Shown here one piece after another: positions 24,291-32,797 of a stretch of 64,000 nt of DNA. Positions within the stretch are counted from its first letter, which is position 1. Every line of letters begins with the position of its first letter. The stretch is from Leptodesmis sichuanensis A121 (GTDB taxonomy: Bacteria; Cyanobacteriota; Cyanobacteriia; Leptolyngbyales; Leptolyngbyaceae). A program made the position numbers and the translations under genes. The stretch lies in assembly GCF_021379005.1 (NCBI RefSeq), contig NZ_CP075171.1, positions 5,208,001-5,272,000 on the forward strand. The letters run 5' to 3'. A model generated the notes under the pieces. That model was not told where the DNA came from and made no database searches. It saw only the letters and a list, made by a program, of their open reading frames with translations.

Positions 24291-24734
24291 ATGCCACCAA
24301 AAGTCGAGCTACATCCCTATCTCACGCTTCAGGAGTTAAAAGTTCGCTATCGTCAGGCGACCAGCATTTCTGAAGCCCGTCGCTGGCAACTGTTGCATTT
24401 AGTCGCTCAGAATTGGACGATTAAGCGAGCGGCTCAGGCCGTTGACCTGAACTATGATTACGCTAAGGAAATTGTTCGACGGTACAACCAGAAAGGCCCA
24501 GAAGCCATTGCATCTCGTACTTGCCAGCACAAAGTCTCCGCCCGATCGCTGCTCACCGCCGAACAACAACAGGAATTACAACAGCTTCTCCAACAAGCGG
24601 CGGCAGATGGCGAGGAATGGTCTGGCCCCAAAGTCGCTCAATGGATCGCCGAAAAAACTGGCCGATCGCACGTCTGGCCCCAGCGCGGTTGGGATTATTT
24701 ACGACGACTCAATAATGGGAATCAGCCCAATTAG
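24291..24734 (+). CDS. Helix-turn-helix protein, probable IS630-type transposase N-terminal remnant
   Basis: 147 residues (MPPKVELHPYLTLQELKVRY). It contains an HTH (IKRAAQAVDLNYDYAKEIVRRYNQKGPEAI) and a winged second half (EEWSGPKVAQWIAEKTG, then PQRGWDYLRRL). This is the layout of the first reading frame of IS630-family transposases, whose DDE domain normally follows after LRRLG. Here the sequence leaves the family pattern right after LRRL and stops, and no DDE remnant follows. It is either a broken transposase or a domesticated DNA-binding protein. No terminal inverted repeats were found. Confidence 0.6.
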   Translation: MPPKVELHPYLTLQELKVRYRQATSISEARRWQLLHLVAQNWTIKRAAQAVDLNYDYAKEIVRRYNQKGPEAIASRTCQHKVSARSLLTAEQQQELQQLLQQAAADGEEWSGPKVAQWIAEKTGRSHVWPQRGWDYLRRLNNGNQPN

Positions 24735-24866
24735 GGCTGTCCCTGCGGGGACACCTGCCTGCCGATAACGCCCCAGGGCATTGGTTCAACTTTTAGGCAG
24801 AGACCACCACGGCCCCTTGATTTCTCAGGTGCTCTACCCCGTATAGTATCTTTATCAAACTTGCCC

Positions 24867-25646
24867 CTATTTGATTTCGTCGCCAAGCTGACTCAATGCT
24901 TGTTCATTGGCGATGGCTTCATTGAGGCCAACCTGATGCAATAACGAGTAAAAATCTGCTCGAATTGATTCATTCGCCGGATCAGATGCATTGGCTTTAG
25001 CCAGAGTAGCCAGGGCATCGTACCATAATCCTGCCTCGGCATAAATCCGGCTGCGCTCCTGATCGGATTTGGCAGCAGCCAGTTGCTGTTCCAATCGGGC
25101 AGAAGCGGGGAGCCGTTTAATAAATGCCTGAGTATAGGCAGTGTCCTGAGTCCGCCGTTTGGGATTACAGACAACAGCTACCGACCAGCGGTATTCCTGA
25201 CCAGGCTGTAAAGCGGGTGCATTATCTGGAAAGTTCACTTGAACAATTCCGGGGTTATGAATTTGCACCGTTTGTTCAAAAATGGGTTTAGCGACCCCTG
25301 GCTGCACCAGTGTCACTTCTACAGACTTCGCTCCAGCTACATACCATAACAATGGAGGACGATCGGAAACCGTCTGACCAATATGGCGATCGGGAACCAG
25401 GGGCAGCAGGGTAGCCGTTTTATCCATAGCACAGCCTACGGTACGAGAACCAGTGCCTGCCGTACGAACTGGGCCAGGTAAGGTAGGCGGTTTATAGCGA
25501 ATAGGGTCTTTAGCCGCAGCGGGGGTAGCAAATCCTAAAAATCCGAAGCCATTGGCTGAATTCACAGGAAGGATACCAGGAGAGGTCAGCAATACCGTGG
25601 AAGCAACCCCTGCGGTTAAAAATTTGATAGTGCGGAAGCTTACCAT
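24867..25646 (-). CDS. DUF928 family secreted protein
   Basis: 259 residues with an N-terminal signal sequence (basic start, VASTVLLTSPGILPVNS) and the conserved TVGCAMDKTATLLPLVPDRHIGQTVSDRPPLLWYV block typical of DUF928. A C-terminal helical part has TPR-like spacing (YAEAGLWYDALATLAKANASDP). The ATG at 25644-25646 has GGAG upstream. DUF928 proteins often occur near CHAT, TPS or CHASE2 genes in cyanobacteria, and here the CHASE2 cyclase gene lies 104 bases upstream on the same strand. Periplasmic; function unknown. Confidence 0.82.
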   Translation of the reverse strand: MVSFRTIKFLTAGVASTVLLTSPGILPVNSANGFGFLGFATPAAAKDPIRYKPPTLPGPVRTAGTGSRTVGCAMDKTATLLPLVPDRHIGQTVSDRPPLLWYVAGAKSVEVTLVQPGVAKPIFEQTVQIHNPGIVQVNFPDNAPALQPGQEYRWSVAVVCNPKRRTQDTAYTQAFIKRLPASARLEQQLAAAKSDQERSRIYAEAGLWYDALATLAKANASDPANESIRADFYSLLHQVGLNEAIANEQALSQLGDEIK

Positions 25647-25750
25647 AGCAATTCTCCGGTTTGGTAGCGCTGGAAATAGGAAAACAGTTTAGAAGTAAGA
25701 CAAAACAGACTTTTCTATTGTGGCTTTTTGGGCTGCAATTTACGAGAAAT

Positions 25751-27706
25751 CTACAGGGTGTTTTGTGATGATTCCAACAAGATTTGGTAAATTTTCGTGA
25801 TTTGCGATCGTCCCTTTAATTGCACTGTGGCGATGAACTGGATGGGAAACTGATCCTGCACAAATTCATAAGTAGTCTCACTGATCAAAATTCGGCAGAG
25901 ACCGGGACTGAGTGTTTTATCGTATCCCTCCAACCGGGAAGCCACATTCACACAATCGCCGATGGTAGTGTAATCGATACGTTGTTGGCCGCCTAAGCTT
26001 CCGGTGACGACTGGCCCTGTGGCAATCCCCACCCGCATACTGGTGGTTGGGCGGCTCTGACTGTCCCACCTGGCATTCAAGGCTTCCAACACGGAGGCCA
26101 TACGAATGGCACAACTGATGGCTTGATGGGCATCCTGAGCGATCGCTGCAGACGTGGTTCGTGGAATTGGCACTCCAAACACGGCCATGATCGAGTCTCC
26201 AATGAACTTGTCTACGATGCCACCATGTTCCAGCACCACCTGAGTCATGGCTTCCATGTATTCATTCAGCCAGGACATTAAGTGCTCCGGAGGAATTCGC
26301 TCGGAGACAGAACTGAAATCTTTTAAGTCAGTAAAGAGTACGGTCGCGGTCATCCGTCGTCCCATCAGTCGTCCCTGCCGCAGGATCTGGTTGCGATCGC
26401 GCCAGATAGCTTCAGCAATTTCGGGAGTCACATGCCGTCCGAAAATATTCATGATGGTACGCCGTTCTGTCCGTTCTAAATACGCGATGTAGGTGGTGAG
26501 AATGCCAGCAGAGGACATCATTGCCAGGGCGGGTGGGATCAGGGGAATCCACCATCCAGCCAGAAAGGCGACATAGCAGATCAGCACCAAACTTCCGAGG
26601 GTGGCCATCATGCTGGCGATCGCCCAGCGCAGCGATCGGGGAACCCAACCGAGTGCTGCTCCGATAAAAGCCCACAGCAAAACCCAGGCCCACTCTGCCG
26701 ATACTGTCCAGACTTGAATCCCCGATCGGTTTTCTAATGCTGAACTGATTACCTGGCTGGCAATATTGGCCTGAATTTCTACTCCAGGCATGGTTTCTGG
26801 AGTTGTGAGCGAGTTACCACTGTAGGGTGTGTGAAACAGGTCTTTAATGCTATAGGCAGTGGGGCCAATTAACACAATGCGATCGCGCATCATCTCTGCA
26901 GGCACCCTATCTTGCAGGATATCCATGACGGAGATGCGATGAAATGTTCTGGATGCTCCCCGAAAATTCAAGATGGTTTGATAGCCGCCCGCATCCGCCT
27001 GAGCGTATCCCCCATCGTTTTCCTTAAAGGGACGAAAAATGGTTTTTCCCAGCTTTAAGTAGCCTGTCCCTGCTTCCGCCTCTGGAAAAACTTGTTGGGT
27101 TGCCAAATAATCCAAAGCCAGTCGCATTCCTAAACATTCTTGACAATCTTTGCCATCTGGACTGGTCCAGTACAAGAGTCCCCGCCGGATTTTGCCGTCC
27201 TGATCCATGACAACGTCATTACAGGCAACCTGACCAAGGGCTTTTAAGGCGGGGGGGGACGCAACCGGAATGTCTTCCCGTCCACCTCGTTTTTCAATGC
27301 CAATTAGATTCGACGTGGTTTTGAAAACCTCGACCAGGGATTGATGCCCAGGTTCAATGGGAAAGTCTCGATGTAAGTCTAATCCGATAACCGTCGGATT
27401 TTTCTGTCTGATTTTTTGCAGTGCTGTGGCTAGCGTGCCATCATCGATCGGCCAGCGTTTCAACTGACGCAGATCCGTTTCCGCAATTTCGACAATCACA
27501 ATCCGGGAATCAGGAGTTTCTGCGGGACGGGAGCGGAAAAATTGATCCAGAGCCATCCAGGAATAGGGTTGTAGCCAGCCCAGCGATCGCAGAGACAGCA
27601 CCAATCCCGCCACAATGGGAGCCGTCAACCAGACCGCCCGACTTTCCCAGAGTCGTTTCCGCGCTCCTGTCCAACGGTGGGTAGGAATTTGCCACGGCTT
27701 GTTCAT
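25751..27706 (-). CDS. CHASE2-domain adenylate cyclase
   Basis: 651 residues: an N-terminal transmembrane helix, a large periplasmic CHASE2 sensor (about 40-330), two or three further helices (WVLLWAFIGAALGWV, LVLICYVAFLAGWW) and a cytosolic class III cyclase domain (about 430-640). Both metal-binding aspartates are present (LFTDLKDF and IGDSIMAVFG). The Lys of VDKFIGD and the TTIGDCVNVASRLE segment point to ATP rather than GTP, so the product should be cAMP. The ATG at 27704-27706 is six bases past the tpsA stop; a GTG overlapping that stop is also possible. Either way it is likely translated with tpsA, suggesting that adhesin export and cAMP sensing are linked. Confidence 0.9.
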   Translation of the reverse strand: MNKPWQIPTHRWTGARKRLWESRAVWLTAPIVAGLVLSLRSLGWLQPYSWMALDQFFRSRPAETPDSRIVIVEIAETDLRQLKRWPIDDGTLATALQKIRQKNPTVIGLDLHRDFPIEPGHQSLVEVFKTTSNLIGIEKRGGREDIPVASPPALKALGQVACNDVVMDQDGKIRRGLLYWTSPDGKDCQECLGMRLALDYLATQQVFPEAEAGTGYLKLGKTIFRPFKENDGGYAQADAGGYQTILNFRGASRTFHRISVMDILQDRVPAEMMRDRIVLIGPTAYSIKDLFHTPYSGNSLTTPETMPGVEIQANIASQVISSALENRSGIQVWTVSAEWAWVLLWAFIGAALGWVPRSLRWAIASMMATLGSLVLICYVAFLAGWWIPLIPPALAMMSSAGILTTYIAYLERTERRTIMNIFGRHVTPEIAEAIWRDRNQILRQGRLMGRRMTATVLFTDLKDFSSVSERIPPEHLMSWLNEYMEAMTQVVLEHGGIVDKFIGDSIMAVFGVPIPRTTSAAIAQDAHQAISCAIRMASVLEALNARWDSQSRPTTSMRVGIATGPVVTGSLGGQQRIDYTTIGDCVNVASRLEGYDKTLSPGLCRILISETTYEFVQDQFPIQFIATVQLKGRSQITKIYQILLESSQNTL

Positions 27707-27711
27707 AAGTT

Positions 27712-30700
27712 TCACTTGCGGGTGGACGAGTCAAAGTCACAGACCAGATCCTGAGCCTGCATTATGGCGGTCAGTTGGGGAGCAGTACCCAGAACGACCC
27801 GGCCATCCGGAGTGGTGATCAATCCCTGGGCCTCCTGAATCGGATCTCCAGGTTTCCAGGCCAGATAGGGAGTTTGGGGAGATGGGGCAGATGGGGATGG
27901 AGAAACGTGATTCATCGGGCCTCTACTGGAAGAAGCAGGGGAGGTAACAGGTTGGACGGGGGCGATATCATAACGGCCAGTCATTTGCGAATAGGGACTA
28001 CGGGCTAATCCCCCGGTGCCAGTAACGACGAAACTCCCCCGCTGAGCATTCCGACGAGTCAGGCAACTTCCTGCAACAATCTGGTCGGAGTTGACAAAGT
28101 CTTCGGGAAGAGCGTTGAGGGAATACTGGATAAAGCTGATGTCCGGGATCCGCACCGTTCCACTCATGCCGGAGACGGAGGAGGCTGAAATATCGACGCG
28201 GCCATTGCCCCGAAACCGAGAAAAGTCTCGCCCTGGATTGCGACCCACTGTGGCAAACAAATCGGCAATAAATACGGGTGCGCCGATCGTAATCGTGCCT
28301 CCATCCCCAAACTGGGAATTGGCGAGAATGTCACTGTCTTCAAAGGCTAGAAAAATCTTACTAGCCCGAATGCTAATATTACCGCCACCACCGCTACCAT
28401 CGGAGACGCTGCTGCTAATCAGACTGCTGTTTGTGAGCAAAATGTCGCGTGCAGTAATGTCAATGCGTCCGCCGCCGCCCTGCGCTGAGGAGGCAGCAAT
28501 TTCCCCAGCACTCAGCCGCAGGCGATCGCGCAAGTTGATGGTAATGGAGCCAGCGTTTCCTTGAGCGGTGCTGCGGCTAACAATTCTGCCCCCGTCATTG
28601 AGCAACAGGGAATTAGCCCGGATGCCGATCTGTCCTGCGTTTCCCCTACCTGTAGAGGCAGTTGAGATCTCGGCTCCATTACGAATTGTCAGATCTTCTC
28701 TGACCGCAAGTTGAATATTGCCGCCATTGCCATCGACCGTATCTGCGGCTAATCGCCCCCCCCGATCGAGCATGACGGAGCGGGCTGCGATGTCCAAATT
28801 TCCGGCATTCCCTGAACCGGAACTGCTGACGGTAGCCTGGGCACCGGTTTGTACCTGGAAGCGATCGGCGGCGATCGTCAGACTACCAGCGGCTCCACTG
28901 CCAGCGGATCGAGCGGCCAGTCGCCCACCGTTGTCTAGCAAGACCGAGTCAGATGCATTCACCGTTAAGATGCCGCCCCGTCCCTCTGCTTCTGTGGAGG
29001 CCGAGATTTCCGCATGACTGAGCACTCGTAGCTGTTGTGTACTGACGGTTAGTCGTCCTGCTGCGCCACTGCTTTGAGTCGCTACGGAAATTTCAGCTCC
29101 ATCCTGTACCAGAAGATTCGGTGTCGTCAGGGTTAAGTTCCCCGCTGCCCCGCTACCTGTCGATTGGGCAAACAGGCCACTGCTGGAGGCTCCATTCCTT
29201 CCGGATACCGTTATGCCCTGAGTGGCGTTGATTGTAATACTGCCTGCTGCTCCGGCTCCACTGGTAGAACTAACCAGTTGCCCACCATTTAGCAAATTCA
29301 AGCGATCAACATCGACTGTAATTTCGCCGCCCTGGCCTGCTGCACCTTCAGCCGTCGTACTGATCTTGCTGGCATTGGTCACTAGCAAGGAACCATTCCT
29401 GGCATTGACTGTGACATTTCCGCCTGAACCCGCACTGAAGGTTTTGGCATTTACCTCTGACCCATTCACCAGGGAAATAGATGGCCCGGTTAACTGAATA
29501 TTACCTCCCGATCCCGTGCCAAAGGTATCTGCATCAACCCTGACCCCGTCCAGATTAATAGTTCTACCCGACAGGATAATATTGCCCCCCGCAGCGGCTC
29601 CGCCCGGTTTGACAGTGGTTGTTACTTGACTGCCCTGGCTCAATGACAGACGATCGCTGGCGGTCAGGGAGACATTACCGCCAATGCCTGTGCTGGATGC
29701 GCTGGCGGTTGTTGCATCAATGACACTATTCCCAGACAGGTCAATGGATGCGCCGCGTATCGCGATCGTGCCGCCCCATCCTGTTCCGGTATCTTCCACG
29801 GAGGTGCGGAGAATACTGCCATTTTCTAAAGACACTTGTTGAGTGGCATCGATGGTAATGTTGCGGCCATTGACCGCGCCCCGATTGGGGGCTTGCAGTT
29901 GGAAATTGTTGAGGGTGACATTGCCGCCCTGAATCGTAATGTCGCCCCCATTGCCAGGATTGGCGGGGAAGGTGTCGGCATAAAAGCTCCCCCCCGATAA
30001 GTACACAGTTCCGTTATGGGTTGCGCTGACTGAGATATTGCCGTTCCGGCCAGGGCCAAAGGCCGCCGCGTTGATCGTCGAGTCAACCAGCCCAATACCA
30101 TTAGCCGTCAGGCTGACATTCCCTGCGCTGCCCGCTCCAGAGGTGGTGGTATCAATGATGCTGTTGGTTGCAGCGATCGTCCCATTCAGAGCAGTCAGGG
30201 TAACATTTCCTCCCGCTCCATCTCCGCCATCTACGCTGGTGAACAGGCCAGAATTGGGTTGTAAGGTAATGGATCCAGCCGTGAAATCAATGCTTCCGGC
30301 TGCTCCCGTACCACTGGCTGCGACGGCTGTTTGTACCTGACTGCCGCTGGCGATCGTGATGCTTCCTGTTGCCGCCGCCTGAATCTCAATATTGCCGGAA
30401 TTCCCCGTCCCTGAGCTATTGGCATAGACTAATGTATTGCTCCCCAAGGTGAAGGATTGACCCGCGATCGTAATATTTCCGGCGGCTCCCGGCCCAAAGG
30501 TGCTGGTATCCAGAATCGCATCAGGAGTCACCAGCACGGAACCGTCACCTGTAAAGCGAATTGCCCCTCCGCCTCCCAAACTACCGCCATACGTCCGAAT
30601 CGTTCCGGTTGTAAGATCGTTCCTGGCAGTCAGGGTAACGGCTCCCCCATTCCCCCCAGCCTGAGCTGCGAAAGCATTCAGACTGCCAAGAGCGGCACTA

Positions 30701-32568
30701 ATATTGCCTGATCGACTGGTGAGGGTAATGTTGCCTGCGTTGCCATTTACCGATGAAGTATCGATTCCCTGGCTGGTAATGTCTTGATTGGCCGTGACAT
30801 TAACAGATCCCCCATTCCCCACTGCCAGCGAGGAGGCATTCACTGGGCCAAGGTTCGCTGTACTGCCCGCCTGAACTGCGATCGCACCTGCAGTCCCATT
30901 AGCTGCGGAACTGGTGATGCTGTTTGCCACAGTCACCGCCCCCCCGGTAGAGGTCAGTTGGACACTGCCCCCATTGCCCACGGCTGCCGTCGATCCGCTA
31001 TTAATTGCTGTGGCAGTCAGATTACCACCTGCACTCAAGCTCACTGAACCGCCGTTTCCGGTGGCCGAGGAGGTGTCGATAATACCCACCGCGATCGTGC
31101 CAGGGGTAGTAAGGCGAAAGGACGGGCCAGTGAAGTTACCAAAGGTGACATTGCCTGCACTTTGAATAGACAATCCTGCTGCACTGCTGATGGGAATGGT
31201 GCTGGAAACTGGACCATTGCTGCTAATCAATTCCACACTACTGCCACTCTGAAGCAGACTATTCGGATTCACGGTGGCCATCGTAATTCCCTGGTTGCCC
31301 TGCACCAGCAGATTGCTGCCAGCACTGGCCGTCAATGGGGTGATGGGCGTGTCTTGAACTTGCAGAACTCCCTGGGTGGCGATCGTCAGGGTGCCAGCCG
31401 CGGTCAGTTGATTGCTTGTCAGCCCCAGGTTACTGCCTGCCAGGAGAGTTAGATTTCCCCCGGTACTGGTGATCTGCCCTCCCGTGGTCGTCAGGGTAGT
31501 TCCGGCGAAGAGAGTCGCATTGCCGCTGCTGGTTAACCGTCCATTTGCCAAGATGGCACCGCTGGGACTGCTCACCGATAGGGAACCCGCCGTTTGCATC
31601 AGACTGGCTGGGTTCCTTAAGCTGTCAATTACGACCCCTTGATCGCCCTGAATGGTGAGATTGCCGCCTGCTGTCAAATTGCTCGGATTAATGGCGGTAT
31701 CTGCCAGTTGCACGGTGTTTTGGGCAGTCAGCGATAAGTCACCCGTTGTGGTGATCTGGCTGCTGAACAGATTCAGAGTATTGCTGGCCGAGAGGGTCGC
31801 CGTCTGAGCGTTCACCGTCTGTACCGTAGCATTTCCGGCAGTGGCAGAAACCGTCACGCCTCCCGCAGGAGCCAGGAGTGAGCCGCTACTGTTGACAGTG
31901 TTGCCCTGCAAAGTTAAATTCTGACCTGCCTGAAGGGAGCCGCCGTTGGTAATCGTATTGGAGATCAGGGAGAGATTTTGGCCAGCTTGCAGAGCGGCCT
32001 GATTGGTAATGGCTTGATTTGCCAGGGCATTGAGGAATAACGCTCCGGGTTCAACGGCGACTAAAGTGCTGCTGGCCGGACTGGTGGCACTAAACAGACC
32101 CGTAGTTCCCAGTTGAATGCCGCTTGCCGTCGTGGCCAGAAAGGAGCCTTGTACATTCAGACTGGCATTTGGCCCAAAAAGGATGCCATTGGGATTGATC
32201 AGGTACAAATTAGCTGGCCCCAGTACACCCAATGTGCCAAAAATGTTAGAGGGATTGGTGCCTGTAACGCGGGTGAGAATGTTGGAAACGCCGGCAGGAT
32301 TGGCAAAGTAAACGCCCCGATCGGCCCCAACATTAAACTCCTGAAAACTGTGGAACAGGTTAATCCCCCGCACTGCACCGCCGCCAATGACGTTACTGGG
32401 TAGGCCGTTAATCAATTGTTCGGCCCCGACAGCAGACGATTCTGCTCCGAGGGTGCCATCGGGCAGAAGTTGAGCCTGCAGGGGAGAAGGATTGACGGCG
32501 ATCGCCCCCAGAGCCAATCCTCCTATCAGCCATAAGTCCCATCCCGGCCTGCTGCCATCGGCTGTCAT
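27712..32568 (-). CDS. Filamentous haemagglutinin-like TpsA adhesin
   Basis: 1618 residues. Signal peptide (about 1-33, ending PSPLQAQ), then the TPS secretion domain with AVRGINLFHSFQEFNV, FANPAG and NLYLINPNGILFGPNASL, as in all two-partner exoproteins. About 1200 residues of Gly/Asn/Ser/Thr-rich beta-helix repeats follow (recurrent GSGAAGN and GGNI steps). The C-terminal block, with CLTRRNAQRGSFVVTGTGGL and AQDLVCDF, is characteristic of the cyanobacterial subgroup. Secreted through the TpsB pore encoded at 35843-37594. The start has GGGAG upstream. It is probably a surface adhesin; ligand unknown. Confidence 0.92.
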   Translation of the reverse strand: MTADGSRPGWDLWLIGGLALGAIAVNPSPLQAQLLPDGTLGAESSAVGAEQLINGLPSNVIGGGAVRGINLFHSFQEFNVGADRGVYFANPAGVSNILTRVTGTNPSNIFGTLGVLGPANLYLINPNGILFGPNASLNVQGSFLATTASGIQLGTTGLFSATSPASSTLVAVEPGALFLNALANQAITNQAALQAGQNLSLISNTITNGGSLQAGQNLTLQGNTVNSSGSLLAPAGGVTVSATAGNATVQTVNAQTATLSASNTLNLFSSQITTTGDLSLTAQNTVQLADTAINPSNLTAGGNLTIQGDQGVVIDSLRNPASLMQTAGSLSVSSPSGAILANGRLTSSGNATLFAGTTLTTTGGQITSTGGNLTLLAGSNLGLTSNQLTAAGTLTIATQGVLQVQDTPITPLTASAGSNLLVQGNQGITMATVNPNSLLQSGSSVELISSNGPVSSTIPISSAAGLSIQSAGNVTFGNFTGPSFRLTTPGTIAVGIIDTSSATGNGGSVSLSAGGNLTATAINSGSTAAVGNGGSVQLTSTGGAVTVANSITSSAANGTAGAIAVQAGSTANLGPVNASSLAVGNGGSVNVTANQDITSQGIDTSSVNGNAGNITLTSRSGNISAALGSLNAFAAQAGGNGGAVTLTARNDLTTGTIRTYGGSLGGGGAIRFTGDGSVLVTPDAILDTSTFGPGAAGNITIAGQSFTLGSNTLVYANSSGTGNSGNIEIQAAATGSITIASGSQVQTAVAASGTGAAGSIDFTAGSITLQPNSGLFTSVDGGDGAGGNVTLTALNGTIAATNSIIDTTTSGAGSAGNVSLTANGIGLVDSTINAAAFGPGRNGNISVSATHNGTVYLSGGSFYADTFPANPGNGGDITIQGGNVTLNNFQLQAPNRGAVNGRNITIDATQQVSLENGSILRTSVEDTGTGWGGTIAIRGASIDLSGNSVIDATTASASSTGIGGNVSLTASDRLSLSQGSQVTTTVKPGGAAAGGNIILSGRTINLDGVRVDADTFGTGSGGNIQLTGPSISLVNGSEVNAKTFSAGSGGNVTVNARNGSLLVTNASKISTTAEGAAGQGGEITVDVDRLNLLNGGQLVSSTSGAGAAGSITINATQGITVSGRNGASSSGLFAQSTGSGAAGNLTLTTPNLLVQDGAEISVATQSSGAAGRLTVSTQQLRVLSHAEISASTEAEGRGGILTVNASDSVLLDNGGRLAARSAGSGAAGSLTIAADRFQVQTGAQATVSSSGSGNAGNLDIAARSVMLDRGGRLAADTVDGNGGNIQLAVREDLTIRNGAEISTASTGRGNAGQIGIRANSLLLNDGGRIVSRSTAQGNAGSITINLRDRLRLSAGEIAASSAQGGGGRIDITARDILLTNSSLISSSVSDGSGGGGNISIRASKIFLAFEDSDILANSQFGDGGTITIGAPVFIADLFATVGRNPGRDFSRFRGNGRVDISASSVSGMSGTVRIPDISFIQYSLNALPEDFVNSDQIVAGSCLTRRNAQRGSFVVTGTGGLARSPYSQMTGRYDIAPVQPVTSPASSSRGPMNHVSPSPSAPSPQTPYLAWKPGDPIQEAQGLITTPDGRVVLGTAPQLTAIMQAQDLVCDFDSSTRK

Positions 32569-32797
32569 CGACGTAATCTCCCTTGAGGTAGTGAATCGGC
32601 GTTGGTGATTGTAGAGGTGTGGTTTTAGAGTTTGAATTTTCTCTAGCCTCTACACAATGGGTAAAGGCCATCCCGGAAACTCGATCAAGAATTTATGAAT
32701 AATTTTCCGTGAAAGTACGGGGAGCGGGCCAGGATAAGCAGGAAGCTTCATGAGGGGCTTATGAAGGGTTGAGCAGGGTTAAGATTGGGTCAAGGGA

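Noticed and set aside
28091-31642. Several long open frames on the plus strand opposite tpsA
   Set aside because: They mirror the Gly/Ser/Asn-rich repeats of TpsA and read as Pro/Ala-rich shadows without family similarity.
32610-32654. Inverted repeat TGTAGAGG / CCTCTACA upstream of tpsA
   Set aside because: Only eight pairs with a 29-base loop and no T-run; too weak to call an operator or terminator.
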